Notes: generated from the sequence alone by a model not told the origin. Positions 18,584 through 28,145 are shown, numbered from the stretch's first letter. The stretch: 53,350 nucleotides of DNA from Acinetobacter lwoffii (GCF_024129735.1 NZ_JAMXXK010000019.1:1-53350); one strand, 5' to 3'. Numbers and translations: made by a program.

Positions 18584-19753
18584 ATGATCGTAATTGTAGA
18601 TGCAGTACGTACCGCGATGGGCGGTTTTCAAGGTTCACTTTCAAGCTGTACCGCGCCGGATTTGGGTGCTGTGGCAATTAAAGAAGTGGTGGCACGTGCA
18701 GGTCTGTCGGCCAATGATATTGATGAAGTGATCATGGGCTGCGTACTGCCAGCCGGTTTAAAACAGGGTCCGGCACGTCAGGCCATGCGTCAGGCAGGTT
18801 TACCGGATTCAACTGGTGCGACCACGATTAATAAAATTTGTGGTTCTGGTATGAAAGCCGTGATGCAGGCAGCAGATGCGATCAAGGCCGGTTCAGCAGA
18901 GATTGTAGTTGCAGGCGGCATGGAATCGATGTCAAACGCACCCTATTTAATGGACAAGGCACGGGCCGGATTCCGTATGGGGCATGGAAAAGTCATTGAT
19001 CACATGTTCCAGGAAGGTCTGGAAGATGCTGAAACAGGTCTGTCGATGGGGATTTTGGCTCAGGAAATGGCGGATAAAAAAGGCTATACGCGTGAGCAGC
19101 AGGATGACTATGCGATTGGCTCATTAAATAAAGCCGTGACCGCCGTCCAGCAAGGTTTCTTTAAAGATGAAATCGTACCGGTCACTGTCAGCAGCCGTAA
19201 AAGCGATGTGGTGGTGGAGCAGGATGAACAGCCTTTAAATGCCAAGGCTGACAAAATTCCAACTTTACGTCCAGCCTTCAAAAAAGACGGCACCATTACT
19301 GCGGCAAATGCCAGCTCCATTTCTGATGGTGCTTCGGCACTAGTCGTGACTTCTAGTGAAATTGCTGCACAGCGCAACTTAAAGCCGCTGGCTAATATTG
19401 TGGCCTATGCCAGCCATTCGCAGCATCCTTCAGAATTCACCATTGCACCAGTGGGTGCGATTGAAAAAGTCCTGAAAAAAACGGGTTGGGATGCTCAGGA
19501 GGTTGACCTTTGGGAAATCAACGAAGCGTTCGCCATGGTCACTATGTTAGCCATTGATGGCTTTAAACTTGATCCAGCAAAAGTGAACATTAATGGTGGT
19601 GCCTGTGCACTTGGTCATCCATTGGGTTCTTCTGGCTCTCGTATTATTGTGACCTTGATTCATGCCTTAAAACGTACTGGCGGCAAGAAAGGGATTGCAT
19701 CCTTATGTATCGGTGGTGGTGAAGCGACTGCGATTGCTGTGGAACTAATTTAA
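18584..19753 (+). CDS. Acetyl-CoA acyltransferase (thiolase)
   Basis: A thiolase of 389 residues. The acyl-accepting cysteine is Cys86 in NKICGSGMK. The His of the NEAFA/GGACALGHPLG region and the Cys of CIGGGEA complete the active site. The frame opens with TTG at 18551, but the ATG at 18584 has GGAT upstream and gives the standard thiolase N-terminus MIVIVDAVRT. It condenses or cleaves acetoacetyl-CoA/3-oxoacyl-CoA and follows the acyl-CoA dehydrogenase on the same strand, 83 bp downstream, in a likely two-gene operon. Confidence 0.92.
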   Translation: MIVIVDAVRTAMGGFQGSLSSCTAPDLGAVAIKEVVARAGLSANDIDEVIMGCVLPAGLKQGPARQAMRQAGLPDSTGATTINKICGSGMKAVMQAADAIKAGSAEIVVAGGMESMSNAPYLMDKARAGFRMGHGKVIDHMFQEGLEDAETGLSMGILAQEMADKKGYTREQQDDYAIGSLNKAVTAVQQGFFKDEIVPVTVSSRKSDVVVEQDEQPLNAKADKIPTLRPAFKKDGTITAANASSISDGASALVVTSSEIAAQRNLKPLANIVAYASHSQHPSEFTIAPVGAIEKVLKKTGWDAQEVDLWEINEAFAMVTMLAIDGFKLDPAKVNINGGACALGHPLGSSGSRIIVTLIHALKRTGGKKGIASLCIGGGEATAIAVELI

Positions 19754-19811
19754 GCCCATCTTAAATCGTATATTCAGGTAGCAAACTAAATACTGATTCA
19801 TTCAAAAGTTG

Positions 19812-19844
19812 CTGCTCTTGGTTCGCCAGGAGCAGGGATTTTTT
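19812..19844 (+). terminator. Terminator of the thiolase gene
   Basis: CTGCTCTTGG (19812-19821) and CCAGGAGCAG (19826-19835) pair with one U-G wobble around a stable TTCG tetraloop, followed by GGATTTTTT. Confidence 0.88.
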
Positions 19845-19943
19845 AAATCATATTAATTTTTAAAATACACAATAAAATCCATATTTTCAGACTTTGCTGA
19901 TCCCATTCCATCAATAGTTTTACTATAAAAATTACTTTTTAAA

Positions 19944-21011
19944 TTATTTAAAAACTTTTTCCAGCACATGCCGGTGAATAAATCGTAACTTGTCTTTAAC
20001 CGCTTCGCTCAGCTTGAACGGGTAGGCATCTTCCAGGCCCATACAACGGTTTAAGGCATTCAGATTAAAGGTCAAGGTAACCCAGTTTTCCAGAATATGT
20101 TCAAAATCCTGTCCACCAATCGGGCATTCTTTAAAATCCATGCTGGCCAGATAGCTGCCATTTCCTTCAACACGCATACCACCATAGTAGGCAGTTTCCA
20201 GTGTTTCCATCATATGCAGATAATGTGCCCAGGTTTCTGCCCAGTCTTCCCAGGGATGGGCGGTGGCATAAGCACTGATATACTTTTCCTGCCAGTTGAT
20301 TGGTGCGCCTTCGTTATAATGGCGTTCAAGTGCCTTGCTGTAGTCTTGCCGCTCATCGCCAAAATACTGACGGAATTCATCTAGCAATTCCGGATGCATA
20401 TGTTGCATGAGCGCAAAATAATAATGGCCGCTTTCATGGCGAAAATGACCTAATAAAGTCCGGTAGTTTTCACCCATATTTACACGTGTAGTTTCCCGAT
20501 AAACTACATCGGCTTCAATTGCATTTAGGGTAATGACCCCATTGGCATGACCAATTAAAACAGGCTTATCTTCTTGGGGCAGGAGAAAATCAAATCGCAG
20601 ACCAAATGGATCATCTTCAGACTTTTTAGGGCGTGGCATCATGTTCATGCGCTGGGCCAAATACAGGAAACGGCGTTTGGCTTCTTCCAGTCGAAACCAG
20701 TAAATCAGGTTCTCGGAATTTTCCAGATCAGGAATGACATGGGTCAACTGACAGGATTCACAAAATTCCTCGTCTTCATCGCTGGGGATCATCCAGTTGC
20801 ATACCTGATAATTTACATAATTGTGACAGGGTTTATAACTGGCATGTTGGTAGTTCTTGGCGATTGGAACCCATCGCTCAGCACTCTGTTTTTCGAATGC
20901 GCATAGCTCTTTTTCCGAAGCGATATAACCGATCGGTGACAGACAGTGATCACAAACTGATTTGTAAAAAAACAGCTGTTGCTTGCAGACGGCACATTCA
21001 AAATGTTTCAT
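19944..21011 (-). CDS. Putative zinc-binding metallopeptidase (Peptidase_Mx/DUF2248-like)
   Basis: A 355-residue protein. Its N-terminus carries zinc-ribbon cysteine pairs (Cys6/Cys9, Cys20/Cys23, then Cys71, Cys84/Cys87). The middle and C-terminal part carries the metallopeptidase signature HESGH (192-196). A downstream Glu lies in the WEDWAETWAHYLH segment. This architecture matches putative zinc-binding peptidases of unknown substrate, expected to be cytoplasmic because no signal peptide is present. GGGAG precedes the ATG. It stands alone between convergent and divergent neighbours. Confidence 0.85.
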   Translation of the reverse strand: MKHFECAVCKQQLFFYKSVCDHCLSPIGYIASEKELCAFEKQSAERWVPIAKNYQHASYKPCHNYVNYQVCNWMIPSDEDEEFCESCQLTHVIPDLENSENLIYWFRLEEAKRRFLYLAQRMNMMPRPKKSEDDPFGLRFDFLLPQEDKPVLIGHANGVITLNAIEADVVYRETTRVNMGENYRTLLGHFRHESGHYYFALMQHMHPELLDEFRQYFGDERQDYSKALERHYNEGAPINWQEKYISAYATAHPWEDWAETWAHYLHMMETLETAYYGGMRVEGNGSYLASMDFKECPIGGQDFEHILENWVTLTFNLNALNRCMGLEDAYPFKLSEAVKDKLRFIHRHVLEKVFK

Positions 21012-21417
21012 TAAACTCCCTGTAGGGAAGCGAACGACCTAAAATGTTTATCGATGATGAACACGAAAAAAGGTTCAGAATGCCTACCTAATCTTCTTCC
21101 TGATAAAGAAACATCATAAAAATTTCATTGAAAATTCTATATGGATGAATTGTAAATATAGGCTGCTTGATATTAAATGAAACATCAATTGAATCTTTGT
21201 TTTAATAAAAAAGTATAGTTAAACAAGCTTTTAAATAAATAGATTTTTAAATAGAGTGAGTTGCCATCTTAAAAACACGGACAAGGCGTATTGAAGGATA
21301 TTACCAAATATTTCGACCGGTTTTTAAATTTGGGGGAAGTCCATTCAAGAACAGCTAACTTTTAAGAATAAAAAATTTTTAATGTGAGCAAGCTAATAAA
21401 GAGGAATTAAAAAAAAC
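21012..21417. other. Intergenic region without a recognisable gene
   Basis: An AT-rich 406-bp gap between the divergent metallopeptidase and GNAT genes. It should hold their promoters. I find no ORF with a ribosome binding site, no RNA and no strong repeat. Confidence 0.5.
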
Positions 21418-21864
21418 ATGAAAATTAGAAAAGCCAATCTTCAGGATACTCGTGCCATTGTCGATGTGATTGCACCCTTTGTCGATGCCGTGATCAGTTC
21501 GGAAGAAGGTCGCCAGCGCTTTCAGCCTGAGATGATCCAGACCATTTTCGAGCGTCCGGACATTCATTATTTTGTGGCAGAAATCGATCATCAGGTGATA
21601 GGCGTCGTGGCTTATATGGAACCTGCACACTTCATGCATTTTTTCCTGAACCAAGTCTATCAGGGGCAGGGTTATGGCCGCCGGCAAATGTGGCACTTTT
21701 TAGAAAGCGAGATCCGCCGTCAAGGCCATTCAATTATTACGGTAAAATCCAGTCTTTATGCCTTGGATATTTACAAGCGCTTTGGTTTTGTGGAAACGGG
21801 AAAATACACGGAAGAACATGGAATCCGTTTTATCCCGATGCGAAAGGATTATCCAGATTTTTAA
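21418..21864 (+). CDS. GNAT-family N-acetyltransferase
   Basis: A 148-residue protein with the GNAT fold. The acetyl-CoA-binding motif A is VYQGQGYGRRQMW (about 79-91) and the C-terminal YALDIYKRFGFVETGKY is motif B. The acceptor substrate is unknown. GAGG lies upstream of the ATG. No partner gene is close, and a 477-bp intergenic stretch follows. Confidence 0.87.
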   Translation: MKIRKANLQDTRAIVDVIAPFVDAVISSEEGRQRFQPEMIQTIFERPDIHYFVAEIDHQVIGVVAYMEPAHFMHFFLNQVYQGQGYGRRQMWHFLESEIRRQGHSIITVKSSLYALDIYKRFGFVETGKYTEEHGIRFIPMRKDYPDF

Positions 21865-22341
21865 AAGAAAATTAAAAAAACTGTTAGGCACAATTTTATA
21901 TTCCAAAATTTTCCAAAAAAATGGTCATTTTCTGACTGTTTTATAGGTGATTTCACCTATAACAATGTGCCATTACTTGAGATAGCATCCGGCGATCTGG
22001 TACAGGGGTATTCGTCTTCACTGATGAATACTTGTTGTTATTGCATTTCATATTGGAGCCAAGTAGAAAAGAGTTCAATTACACTTCAGGTCTAATTACA
22101 TACTTTAAACATATAGAATAAATACACACTGTACACATCAGCCTAGGAAGGTTTGACTAAGCAAAATTAGTACCATTTTCACGTTTTAAAATGACTGGCA
22201 GATCACATTGCATTTTTTCAGCTGGAATCTTTCCAAATTAAGCCAAACTTTCTGCTATTGGCCAGCATCCTATTTTTAATTAGTCAGTCCTTTTGTTAAG
22301 ACATAGAATTAATTCACTTTTGTAGTAATAGCGATCAGTAG
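21865..22341. other. Intergenic region with a strong palindrome
   Basis: This 477-bp gap holds a near-perfect 22-bp dyad (21941-21962, listed separately) and otherwise AT-rich sequence. No ORF with a plausible ribosome binding site and no RNA gene were recognised. The EamA transporter promoter should be near its right end. Confidence 0.5.
21941..21962. promoter_or_regulatory. 22-bp dyad TTATAGGTGA-TT-TCACCTATAA
   Basis: Two perfect 10-bp arms are separated by only two bases, too tight for an RNA hairpin loop and with no T-run. It therefore looks like an operator for a dimeric regulator rather than a terminator. The regulator and the target gene are unknown; it lies 78 bp after the GNAT gene and 380 bp before the EamA gene. 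Confidence 0.45.
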
Positions 22342-23229
22342 ATGGCATTCAGCTGGATTTTTTTCACTTTAATTGCTGCATTTATGCAGGCTTGGCGTAA
22401 CGCCTTTCAAAAACAGCTCAGCACCACGGTCGATGTGTGGGGAGTCACCCTGGCACGCTTTATTTTCGGTTTGCCATTCGCTGCGCTTTACCTGAGCAGC
22501 CTGTATTATTTCAAGCCAGTTGAAAGTGTGATTCACTTCACGCCCAAGTTCTGGGTCTATGTGGTGATTGCGGGTTGCAGTCAGATTTTAGCTACGGCAC
22601 TGATGGTGCAACTGTTCAAGCAAAAAAATTATGCCGTTGGGGTGGGGCTGGCGAAAAGTGAAGCCATTTTAGCCGCCATTATTGGTGTGACCTTATTAGC
22701 AGATCATTTGTCATTTTTGGCCTGGATTGGTGTGGCGCTGGGCGGATATGCGGTATTTTTATTGAGTAAAGGCCAACAGGTCAGCGGGTTTTCAACCAGA
22801 ACACTGGCTATTGGCATCGGAAGCGGTTTAAGTTTTGCCATTACCTCACTACTGGTACGCGAAGCCAGTTTAGAATTAACCACTTTACCAACCTTGCATC
22901 GTGCGGCCTGGGTGCTGTTAATGGTGATCAGTTTTCAGTGCCTGAGTATGCTGCTTTACCTCAGCCTATTCAGTCGCCAGACTTTAGTGGCCATGTGGCA
23001 GCGTCTGGGCTTAACTTTTAAGGTGAGTGTGTGCAGTTTTATGGCATCACTCGGCTGGTTTACTGCCATGAGCATGATGAGTGTGCCGGTCGTGAAAACC
23101 TTAGGACAAATTGAGATTCTGTTTAGTATGCTGATTTCGGCATATTTCTTTAAAGATAAACTGGCACGTGCGGAGCATTGGGGACTAGGCTTGGTAGTGA
23201 TTGCGGCGATTCTAGTGATCTGGGCCTAA
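22342..23229 (+). CDS. EamA/DMT-superfamily transporter
   Basis: A 295-residue, ten-helix inner-membrane protein made of two repeated EamA halves (about 1-145 and 150-295). It contains the conserved AKSEAILAAIIGVTLLADHL and PVVKTLGQIEILFSMLISAYFFKDKL segments, one at the end of each half. The substrate (a metabolite efflux substrate or amino acid) cannot be told. The ribosome binding site is weak, and the start was chosen because the first helix begins immediately after it. Confidence 0.88.
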   Translation: MAFSWIFFTLIAAFMQAWRNAFQKQLSTTVDVWGVTLARFIFGLPFAALYLSSLYYFKPVESVIHFTPKFWVYVVIAGCSQILATALMVQLFKQKNYAVGVGLAKSEAILAAIIGVTLLADHLSFLAWIGVALGGYAVFLLSKGQQVSGFSTRTLAIGIGSGLSFAITSLLVREASLELTTLPTLHRAAWVLLMVISFQCLSMLLYLSLFSRQTLVAMWQRLGLTFKVSVCSFMASLGWFTAMSMMSVPVVKTLGQIEILFSMLISAYFFKDKLARAEHWGLGLVVIAAILVIWA

Positions 23230-23254
23230 TCTGAACGAATATTGAGAAGATAAA

Positions 23255-23284
23255 AAAAGCCACTTCAAAAAGTGGCTTTTTCTT
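23255..23284. terminator. Bidirectional terminator, EamA gene and ben/cat array
   Basis: AAAAGCCACTT (23255-23265) and AAGTGGCTTTT (23270-23280) flank a CAAA loop, with T-runs on both strands. It closes the EamA gene on the plus strand and the long catB-to-catD array on the minus strand. Confidence 0.93.
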
Positions 23285-23293
23285 TGCATCTGT

Positions 23294-24073
23294 TTAAGCG
23301 GCAATAAATTTCTGAACTGCCTGATTAAATGCTTCAGGTTGCTCGATGTTGGAAATGTGCGAGGCATTGATTTCAAACAACTGGCTTTGTGCAATTTCAG
23401 CTTGCATGGCTTGACCATCTGCAACCGTCGTTACGGGGTCTTGCTGACCGGCCACAATCAGTACCGGCACTGAAATGGTTTTGATCTGTTCGCGTAAATC
23501 CGCCTTAGCCAAAGCTTCACAACAACTCGCATAACCTTCCGGGCTGCCAGCTCCAAGGTCGTTTGAAAGTTCTGCAACAATTGCTGCATTGCTTTGGATA
23601 AAGGGATCGGTAAACCAGCGTGATGCTGCAGTAGATGCAATCGGCGCCAGACCTTGTTCACGTACCAGTGCGGCACGTTCCAGCCAGGCCTGTTCCTGAC
23701 CGATCTTGGCAGCAGTATTGCAGATAATCACGTGGCTAAAACGTTCGGGCTTGTTGATTGCTAACCATTGACCGGTTAAACCACCCATTGAAATACCACA
23801 GAATGCAGCTTTTTCAATTTTTAAATGATCAAGTAAGTTTACAACATCCTGACCTAACTGTTCCAAGCTATACGGACCTTGCGGTGCAGATGAAGCCCCA
23901 TGACCACGAGTGTCATAACACACAACAAAATAATCTTGCTGGAAAAATTTAATTTGTGGTTGCCACATGCTGAATTTGGTGCCTAGTGAGTTAGAAAAAA
24001 CCAGGGCAGGTTTACTGGCATCACCAAAGGTCTGGTAATTGATCTGGGCATCGTTGGATGTAAATGTTGGCAT
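23294..24073 (-). CDS. catD: 3-oxoadipate enol-lactonase
   Basis: A 259-residue alpha/beta hydrolase that opens beta-ketoadipate enol-lactone to beta-ketoadipate. The catalytic triad is visible as Ser95 in GISMGG, Asp212 in GQQDPVT and His239 in ASHISN. AAGGA lies upstream of the ATG. It is the last gene of the minus-strand cat-ben array, 68 bp after catF. The CatD name rather than PcaD is chosen because all neighbours are cat/ben genes. Confidence 0.93.
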   Translation of the reverse strand: MPTFTSNDAQINYQTFGDASKPALVFSNSLGTKFSMWQPQIKFFQQDYFVVCYDTRGHGASSAPQGPYSLEQLGQDVVNLLDHLKIEKAAFCGISMGGLTGQWLAINKPERFSHVIICNTAAKIGQEQAWLERAALVREQGLAPIASTAASRWFTDPFIQSNAAIVAELSNDLGAGSPEGYASCCEALAKADLREQIKTISVPVLIVAGQQDPVTTVADGQAMQAEIAQSQLFEINASHISNIEQPEAFNQAVQKFIAA

Positions 24074-24100
24074 TTTTTAAAATCCTTAATCCTCCCTCGA

Positions 24101-24123
24101 TCCCTCCTTTGGGAAAGGAGGGA
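24101..24123. repeat. REP-like hairpin between catF and catD
   Basis: TCCCTCCTTT (24101-24110) and AAAGGAGGGA (24114-24123) form a perfect 10-bp stem with a GGG loop. The same arms occur again at 25454-25476 between catJ and catF. Such CCTCCC/GGGAGG hairpins recur in Acinetobacter intergenic regions, so I read it as a dispersed REP-like element. Confidence 0.7.
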
Positions 24124-24141
24124 AGAAAGAGCATTTAATAA

Positions 24142-25347
24142 TTAAACACGTTCAATAATCAAAGCGATGCCTTGACCGACACCAATACACATTGAACAAA
24201 GACCATATTTACCACCGGTTTGTTCCAGCTGGTTCAGTGCTGTAGTTACAAGACGTGCACCAGATGCACCGAGTGGATGACCCAAAGCAATTGCACCACC
24301 ATTCGGATTGACTTTCTCTGAACCATCTTCAATGCCAAGGTCACGAGTACAAGCCAAAGCTTGTGCTGCAAAAGCTTCATTCAGCTCGATCACATCCATC
24401 TGCTCTAAAGTAAGACCGGTTTGCGCCAGTAATTTCTTGATAGCAGGTGCAGGACCAAAGCCCATGATACGTGGTTCAACACCCACAACCGTTGAGCCAA
24501 TAATTTTGGCACGCGGTTTTAAGCCATGTTGAGCAATTGCTTCATCAGACGCGATCAACAGGGCAGCTGCACCATCGTTAATCCCTGAAGCATTACCCGC
24601 CGTTACCGTCCCCTCTGCTTTCACCACAGGCTTCAGTTTTGCCAGAGCTTCTGCAGTGGTAGATGCACGCGGATGTTCATCAGTATCGACAACCACCGGA
24701 TCGCCTTTACGCTGTGGAATCACTACAGGAATAATTTCATTTTTATAGAAACCTTTGGCCTGTGCTGCTGCAGTACGTTGCTGGCTGGTCAAGGCAAACT
24801 TGTCCTGGTCTTCACGGTTGATGTTGAACTGTTCCGCCAGATTTTCAGCCGTTTGCGGCATGGTTTCTACGCCGTACATTTCTTTCAGTTTCGGATTGAT
24901 AAAACGCCATCCCATGGTGGTGTCTTCAATCTTCTGGCTACGGCCATACGCCGTTTCTGACTTACCCATCACGAATGGGGCGCGTGACATGCTTTCTACA
25001 CCACCAGCAATAATCAGATTCGCTTCACCGGCTTTAATCGCACGTGCTGCCATTGCGATGGCATCCATCGATGAACCACACAGGCGGTTCACGGTCGTCG
25101 CTGGCACCTGATAAGGTAAGCCTGCAAGCAGAGAAGACATACGACCGACGTTACGGTTGTCTTCACCGGCCTGATTGGCACAGCCATAGATCACGTCATC
25201 GACCTGTTCCCAGTTCACACTTGGATTGCGCTCCATCAACGCTTTAATTGGCAGCGCACCTAAGTCATCTGCACGGACAGGCGCGAGGCCACCGGCATAA
25301 CGACCGAATGGAGTACGGATGGCATCGATAATATATGCGTTTTTCAT
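24142..25347 (-). CDS. catF: 3-oxoadipyl-CoA thiolase
   Basis: A 401-residue thiolase that splits beta-ketoadipyl-CoA into succinyl-CoA and acetyl-CoA, the final catechol-pathway step. The nucleophile is Cys90 in [10 protein letters not shown]. His in [16 protein letters not shown] and Cys in SMCIGVGQG complete the site. The frame extends five codons to a GTG at 25362, but the ATG at 25347 gives the usual PcaF/CatF length and Cys90 numbering. The ribosome binding site is poor at both starts, because a REP-like element occupies the upstream gap. Confidence 0.92.
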   Translation of the reverse strand: MKNAYIIDAIRTPFGRYAGGLAPVRADDLGALPIKALMERNPSVNWEQVDDVIYGCANQAGEDNRNVGRMSSLLAGLPYQVPATTVNRLCGSSMDAIAMAARAIKAGEANLIIAGGVESMSRAPFVMGKSETAYGRSQKIEDTTMGWRFINPKLKEMYGVETMPQTAENLAEQFNINREDQDKFALTSQQRTAAAQAKGFYKNEIIPVVIPQRKGDPVVVDTDEHPRASTTAEALAKLKPVVKAEGTVTAGNASGINDGAAALLIASDEAIAQHGLKPRAKIIGSTVVGVEPRIMGFGPAPAIKKLLAQTGLTLEQMDVIELNEAFAAQALACTRDLGIEDGSEKVNPNGGAIALGHPLGASGARLVTTALNQLEQTGGKYGLCSMCIGVGQGIALIIERV

Positions 25348-25382
25348 TGTGTATTTGCTCACATATTTAAAAGAAGAAAACT

Positions 25383-25476
25383 CCTCCCTTTTTAAAGGGA
25401 GGTTGGGAGGGATTTAATGAAGTAATTTTATTCTTCAAAAAATCCTCCCTAAATCCCTCCTTTAATAAAGGAGGGA
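25383..25476. repeat. Pair of REP-like hairpins (BIME-like) between catJ and catF
   Basis: The first hairpin is CCTCCCTTT (25383-25391) with AAAGGGAGG (25394-25402), followed by GGGAGGGATTT. The second is TCCCTCCTTT (25454-25463) with AAAGGAGGGA (25467-25476), preceded by AAATCC repeats. The two units face each other across about 40 bp, like a bacterial interspersed mosaic element. They fill most of the 136-bp intercistronic gap. Confidence 0.72.
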
Positions 25477-25483
25477 CTTCCCC

Positions 25484-26140
25484 TTAATTTGATTGAGTCG
25501 CATCAATTAGTTTGGCACCGGTCAATGACTGCAATTCTTCAAATGACAGACCTTCAACTTTCTCAATCACTTTCATCCCTTCAGACGTGACATCAATCAC
25601 GCAAAGGTCGGTATAGATACGGTCGACACATTTCAGGCCAGTCGCCGGATAAGACAGTTCAGCCACGATTTTGGGCTCGCCTTTTTTGGTCACGTGATCA
25701 GTCGTAATAAAGACTTTTTTCGCGCCAACAGCCAGATCCATTGCACCGCCGACTGCTGGAATTGCATCTGGAGCACCAGTATGCCAGTTAGCCAAGTCAC
25801 CATTTTCAGCGACCTGGAAAGCACCCAATACGGCGATGTCTAAATGACCGCCACGCATCATTGCGAATGAATCACCATGATGGAAGAATGAACCGCCTTC
25901 GAGTAAGGTTACGAATTCTTTACCGGCATTGATCAGTTCAGGATCACGGTCTTCTTCAGCAGGAGGAGGACCGAAAGCCAACAGGCCATTTTCAGAATGC
26001 AGGAAGACGTCTTTATCGCTTGGCAGGTAGCTTGAAATCTTGGTCGGTAAACCGATACCCAGGTTTACATAGGCACCATCAGGAATGTCTTGTGCCACAC
26101 GTTCAGCGATCTGGTCACGGGTCAGTTTGCTATAGCTCAT
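25484..26140 (-). CDS. catJ: 3-oxoadipate CoA-transferase, subunit B
   Basis: A 218-residue beta subunit of the succinyl-CoA:3-oxoadipate CoA-transferase. The catalytic glutamate is Glu50 in HSENGLLAFGP. GGGAMDLAVGAKKVFI and the glycine-rich NLGIGLPT segment are family typical. The open frame runs back to 26245 inside catI, but GGAGAG before the ATG at 26140 and the standard N-terminus MSYSKLTRDQIA fix the start. It follows catI by 19 bp and works with it as a heteromer. Confidence 0.93.
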   Translation of the reverse strand: MSYSKLTRDQIAERVAQDIPDGAYVNLGIGLPTKISSYLPSDKDVFLHSENGLLAFGPPPAEEDRDPELINAGKEFVTLLEGGSFFHHGDSFAMMRGGHLDIAVLGAFQVAENGDLANWHTGAPDAIPAVGGAMDLAVGAKKVFITTDHVTKKGEPKIVAELSYPATGLKCVDRIYTDLCVIDVTSEGMKVIEKVEGLSFEELQSLTGAKLIDATQSN

Positions 26141-26159
26141 TATTTCTCTCCGATGCCAA

Positions 26160-26831
26160 TTATTGTGCAGATTTAACTTGAACAACGTGTTGAACAAAAA
26201 TTCCCGGGGTGATGATGTGTTCCGGATCCAGTGCACCCAGTTCAACCACTTCAGAAACTTGAGCGATGGTCACATCTGCTGCCATTGCCATAATCGGGCC
26301 GAAGTTACGGGCAGATTTACGGTAAACCAGGTTGCCCCAACGATCGCCTTTAGAAGCTTTAATTAAAGCAAAGTCAGCTTTAATTGGATTTTCTAAAACG
26401 TAGTCTTTGCCTTCGTAGTTCATGGTCGGTTTGCCTTCCGCCAGCAAGGTACCAAAACCGGTAGGCGTGTAGATTGGACCTAAGCCCATACCTGCTGCCT
26501 GAATACGGCAAGCCAGATTACCTTGCGGCACCAGTTCCAGTTCAATTTTTCCAGCACGATATAACTCGTCAAATACCCAGGAATCAGACTGACGCGGGAA
26601 AGAACAGATAATTTTACGCACAGCGCCAGCTTTAAGCAGTTTCGCCAGACCATAATCGCCATTACCGGCATTGTTGTTGACAATAATCAGGTCTTTAATA
26701 CCCAATTCGATCAGACCATCAATCAGTTCAGCAGGCTGACCCGCTGTACCGAAACCACCGATCATAATGGTAGAACCGTCCTTGATCTGGGAGAGTGCTT
26801 CTTTCAATGATAATGAACTTTTATCTATCAT
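26160..26831 (-). CDS. catI: 3-oxoadipate CoA-transferase, subunit A
   Basis: A 223-residue alpha subunit of the beta-ketoadipate CoA-transferase. The oxyanion motif is GGFGTAGQP (25-33). GNGDYGLAKLLKAG and RKSARNFGPIMAMAADVTI are typical of class I CoA-transferase alpha subunits. It transfers CoA from succinyl-CoA to beta-ketoadipate together with CatJ. AAGGA precedes the ATG. It lies between benE (37 bp upstream) and catJ. Confidence 0.93.
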   Translation of the reverse strand: MIDKSSLSLKEALSQIKDGSTIMIGGFGTAGQPAELIDGLIELGIKDLIIVNNNAGNGDYGLAKLLKAGAVRKIICSFPRQSDSWVFDELYRAGKIELELVPQGNLACRIQAAGMGLGPIYTPTGFGTLLAEGKPTMNYEGKDYVLENPIKADFALIKASKGDRWGNLVYRKSARNFGPIMAMAADVTIAQVSEVVELGALDPEHIITPGIFVQHVVQVKSAQ

Positions 26832-26868
26832 AATCTGGTCCTTACATATCCTAAACTGATGGATGTCT

Positions 26869-28089
26869 TTAAACTCGTTTTGAATCTGATGCTGTAACCG
26901 GAACTGCGTTACGGTTTTTCTGTGACAGCAGAAAATGTGCTACCAGGCCAATGCAAATTCCCCAAAAGACTGAACTCAGTCCCAAGAAATGCATGCCGGA
27001 AGCAGTCGCTAAAAAGGTGATCAGTGCTGCATCACGTTGCGACTCTTTACCCATGGCCACGGAAATGTTGGTGGCAATCGCACCGAGCAATGCCAGTCCT
27101 GCCAAAGCCGCAATTAATTCTTTTGGCATCAGGCTAAACAGCATGACGATGCTGCCGGCAAATAAGCCGCCTAAAATATAAAAAAGCCCATTCGCCACAC
27201 CAGCGATATAACGCTTTTCTTTCAGCTCGTGGGCATCTTTCCCCAGACACAAAGCAGCTGTGATAGATGCCAATACGATGGTAATACCCCCCACACAGGC
27301 CACTGCAAGCGAGGCAATACTGGTTGCACTAATAATTGGCTTGGCTGGCATGTCATAACCACTGAGTTTGATAATCGCCATTCCCGGTAAAAACTGGCCA
27401 GACAGGCTGACCAGAATCAGGGGGAGGGCCAGATTCAGGGTTGAACTCCAGGTCCATTCCGGTGCAATAAATTGCGGAATTGCCAGACTAAAATCTGCCG
27501 TGACCGGGTTAATCTTGCCCAGTAACATACTTAAAACCACACCGGCAACCAGTACCCAGACCATGGCATAGCGTGGACTGAAACGCTTGGCCAGCAAAAA
27601 TACCGCCAGCATGCCAAAGACGATATAGGGCATGGTATCGGTCGCGGTAAACAGCCCTAAACCAAACTGCAATAAGATCCCTGCCATCATTCCGGCAGCG
27701 ACTTCCTGAGGAATCCAGGACAGCAATTTATCAAAATAACCGGTGATCCCAATGAAAAAAATCACCACGGCAGAGGTGATATAGGCAGCAACCGCTTCAT
27801 TGAGCGAAATATCGGGAAACAGCGTAACTAATAAAGCCGTTCCGGGTGCAGACCAGGCGGTGACGACAGGTATTTTGTATTTAATTGATAAAAAGATACC
27901 TGCGAGTGCAGCACCAATAGAAATTCCCCAAATCCATGAAATCATCATGTCCGGGGAAACTTGAGCTTGCTGCGCCGCCTGGAAAAAAATGATCAGTGGC
28001 CCTGAATAGGAAATCAGCACTGCTAAAAATCCTGCAACAGTTGCTGAAATTGACCAATCATTTTTTAATGTCTGAAACAGGGTATTCAT
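26869..28089 (-). CDS. benE: Benzoate membrane transporter BenE
   Basis: A 406-residue, about 12-helix inner-membrane protein of the BenE benzoate:proton symporter family. Diagnostic stretches are SAPGTALL, WIPQEVAAGMMAGILLQFG and HFLGLSSVFWGI. The frame begins at 28116, but AAGGAGG lies ten bases before the ATG at 28089. It follows benD by 56 bp in the array. It provides a second uptake route for benzoate in addition to BenK encoded behind the regulator. Confidence 0.92.
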   Translation of the reverse strand: MNTLFQTLKNDWSISATVAGFLAVLISYSGPLIIFFQAAQQAQVSPDMMISWIWGISIGAALAGIFLSIKYKIPVVTAWSAPGTALLVTLFPDISLNEAVAAYITSAVVIFFIGITGYFDKLLSWIPQEVAAGMMAGILLQFGLGLFTATDTMPYIVFGMLAVFLLAKRFSPRYAMVWVLVAGVVLSMLLGKINPVTADFSLAIPQFIAPEWTWSSTLNLALPLILVSLSGQFLPGMAIIKLSGYDMPAKPIISATSIASLAVACVGGITIVLASITAALCLGKDAHELKEKRYIAGVANGLFYILGGLFAGSIVMLFSLMPKELIAALAGLALLGAIATNISVAMGKESQRDAALITFLATASGMHFLGLSSVFWGICIGLVAHFLLSQKNRNAVPVTASDSKRV

Positions 28090-28145
28090 TGGTGATGTGC
28101 CTCCTTGCGTAACCATGAGCCTGTTAAAAATCGTGATGATCAGGA

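Noticed and set aside
26141..26245. N-terminal extension of catJ overlapping catI
   Set aside because: The ATG at 26140 has GGAGAG at good spacing and gives the standard protein start; the extension overlaps catI coding sequence.
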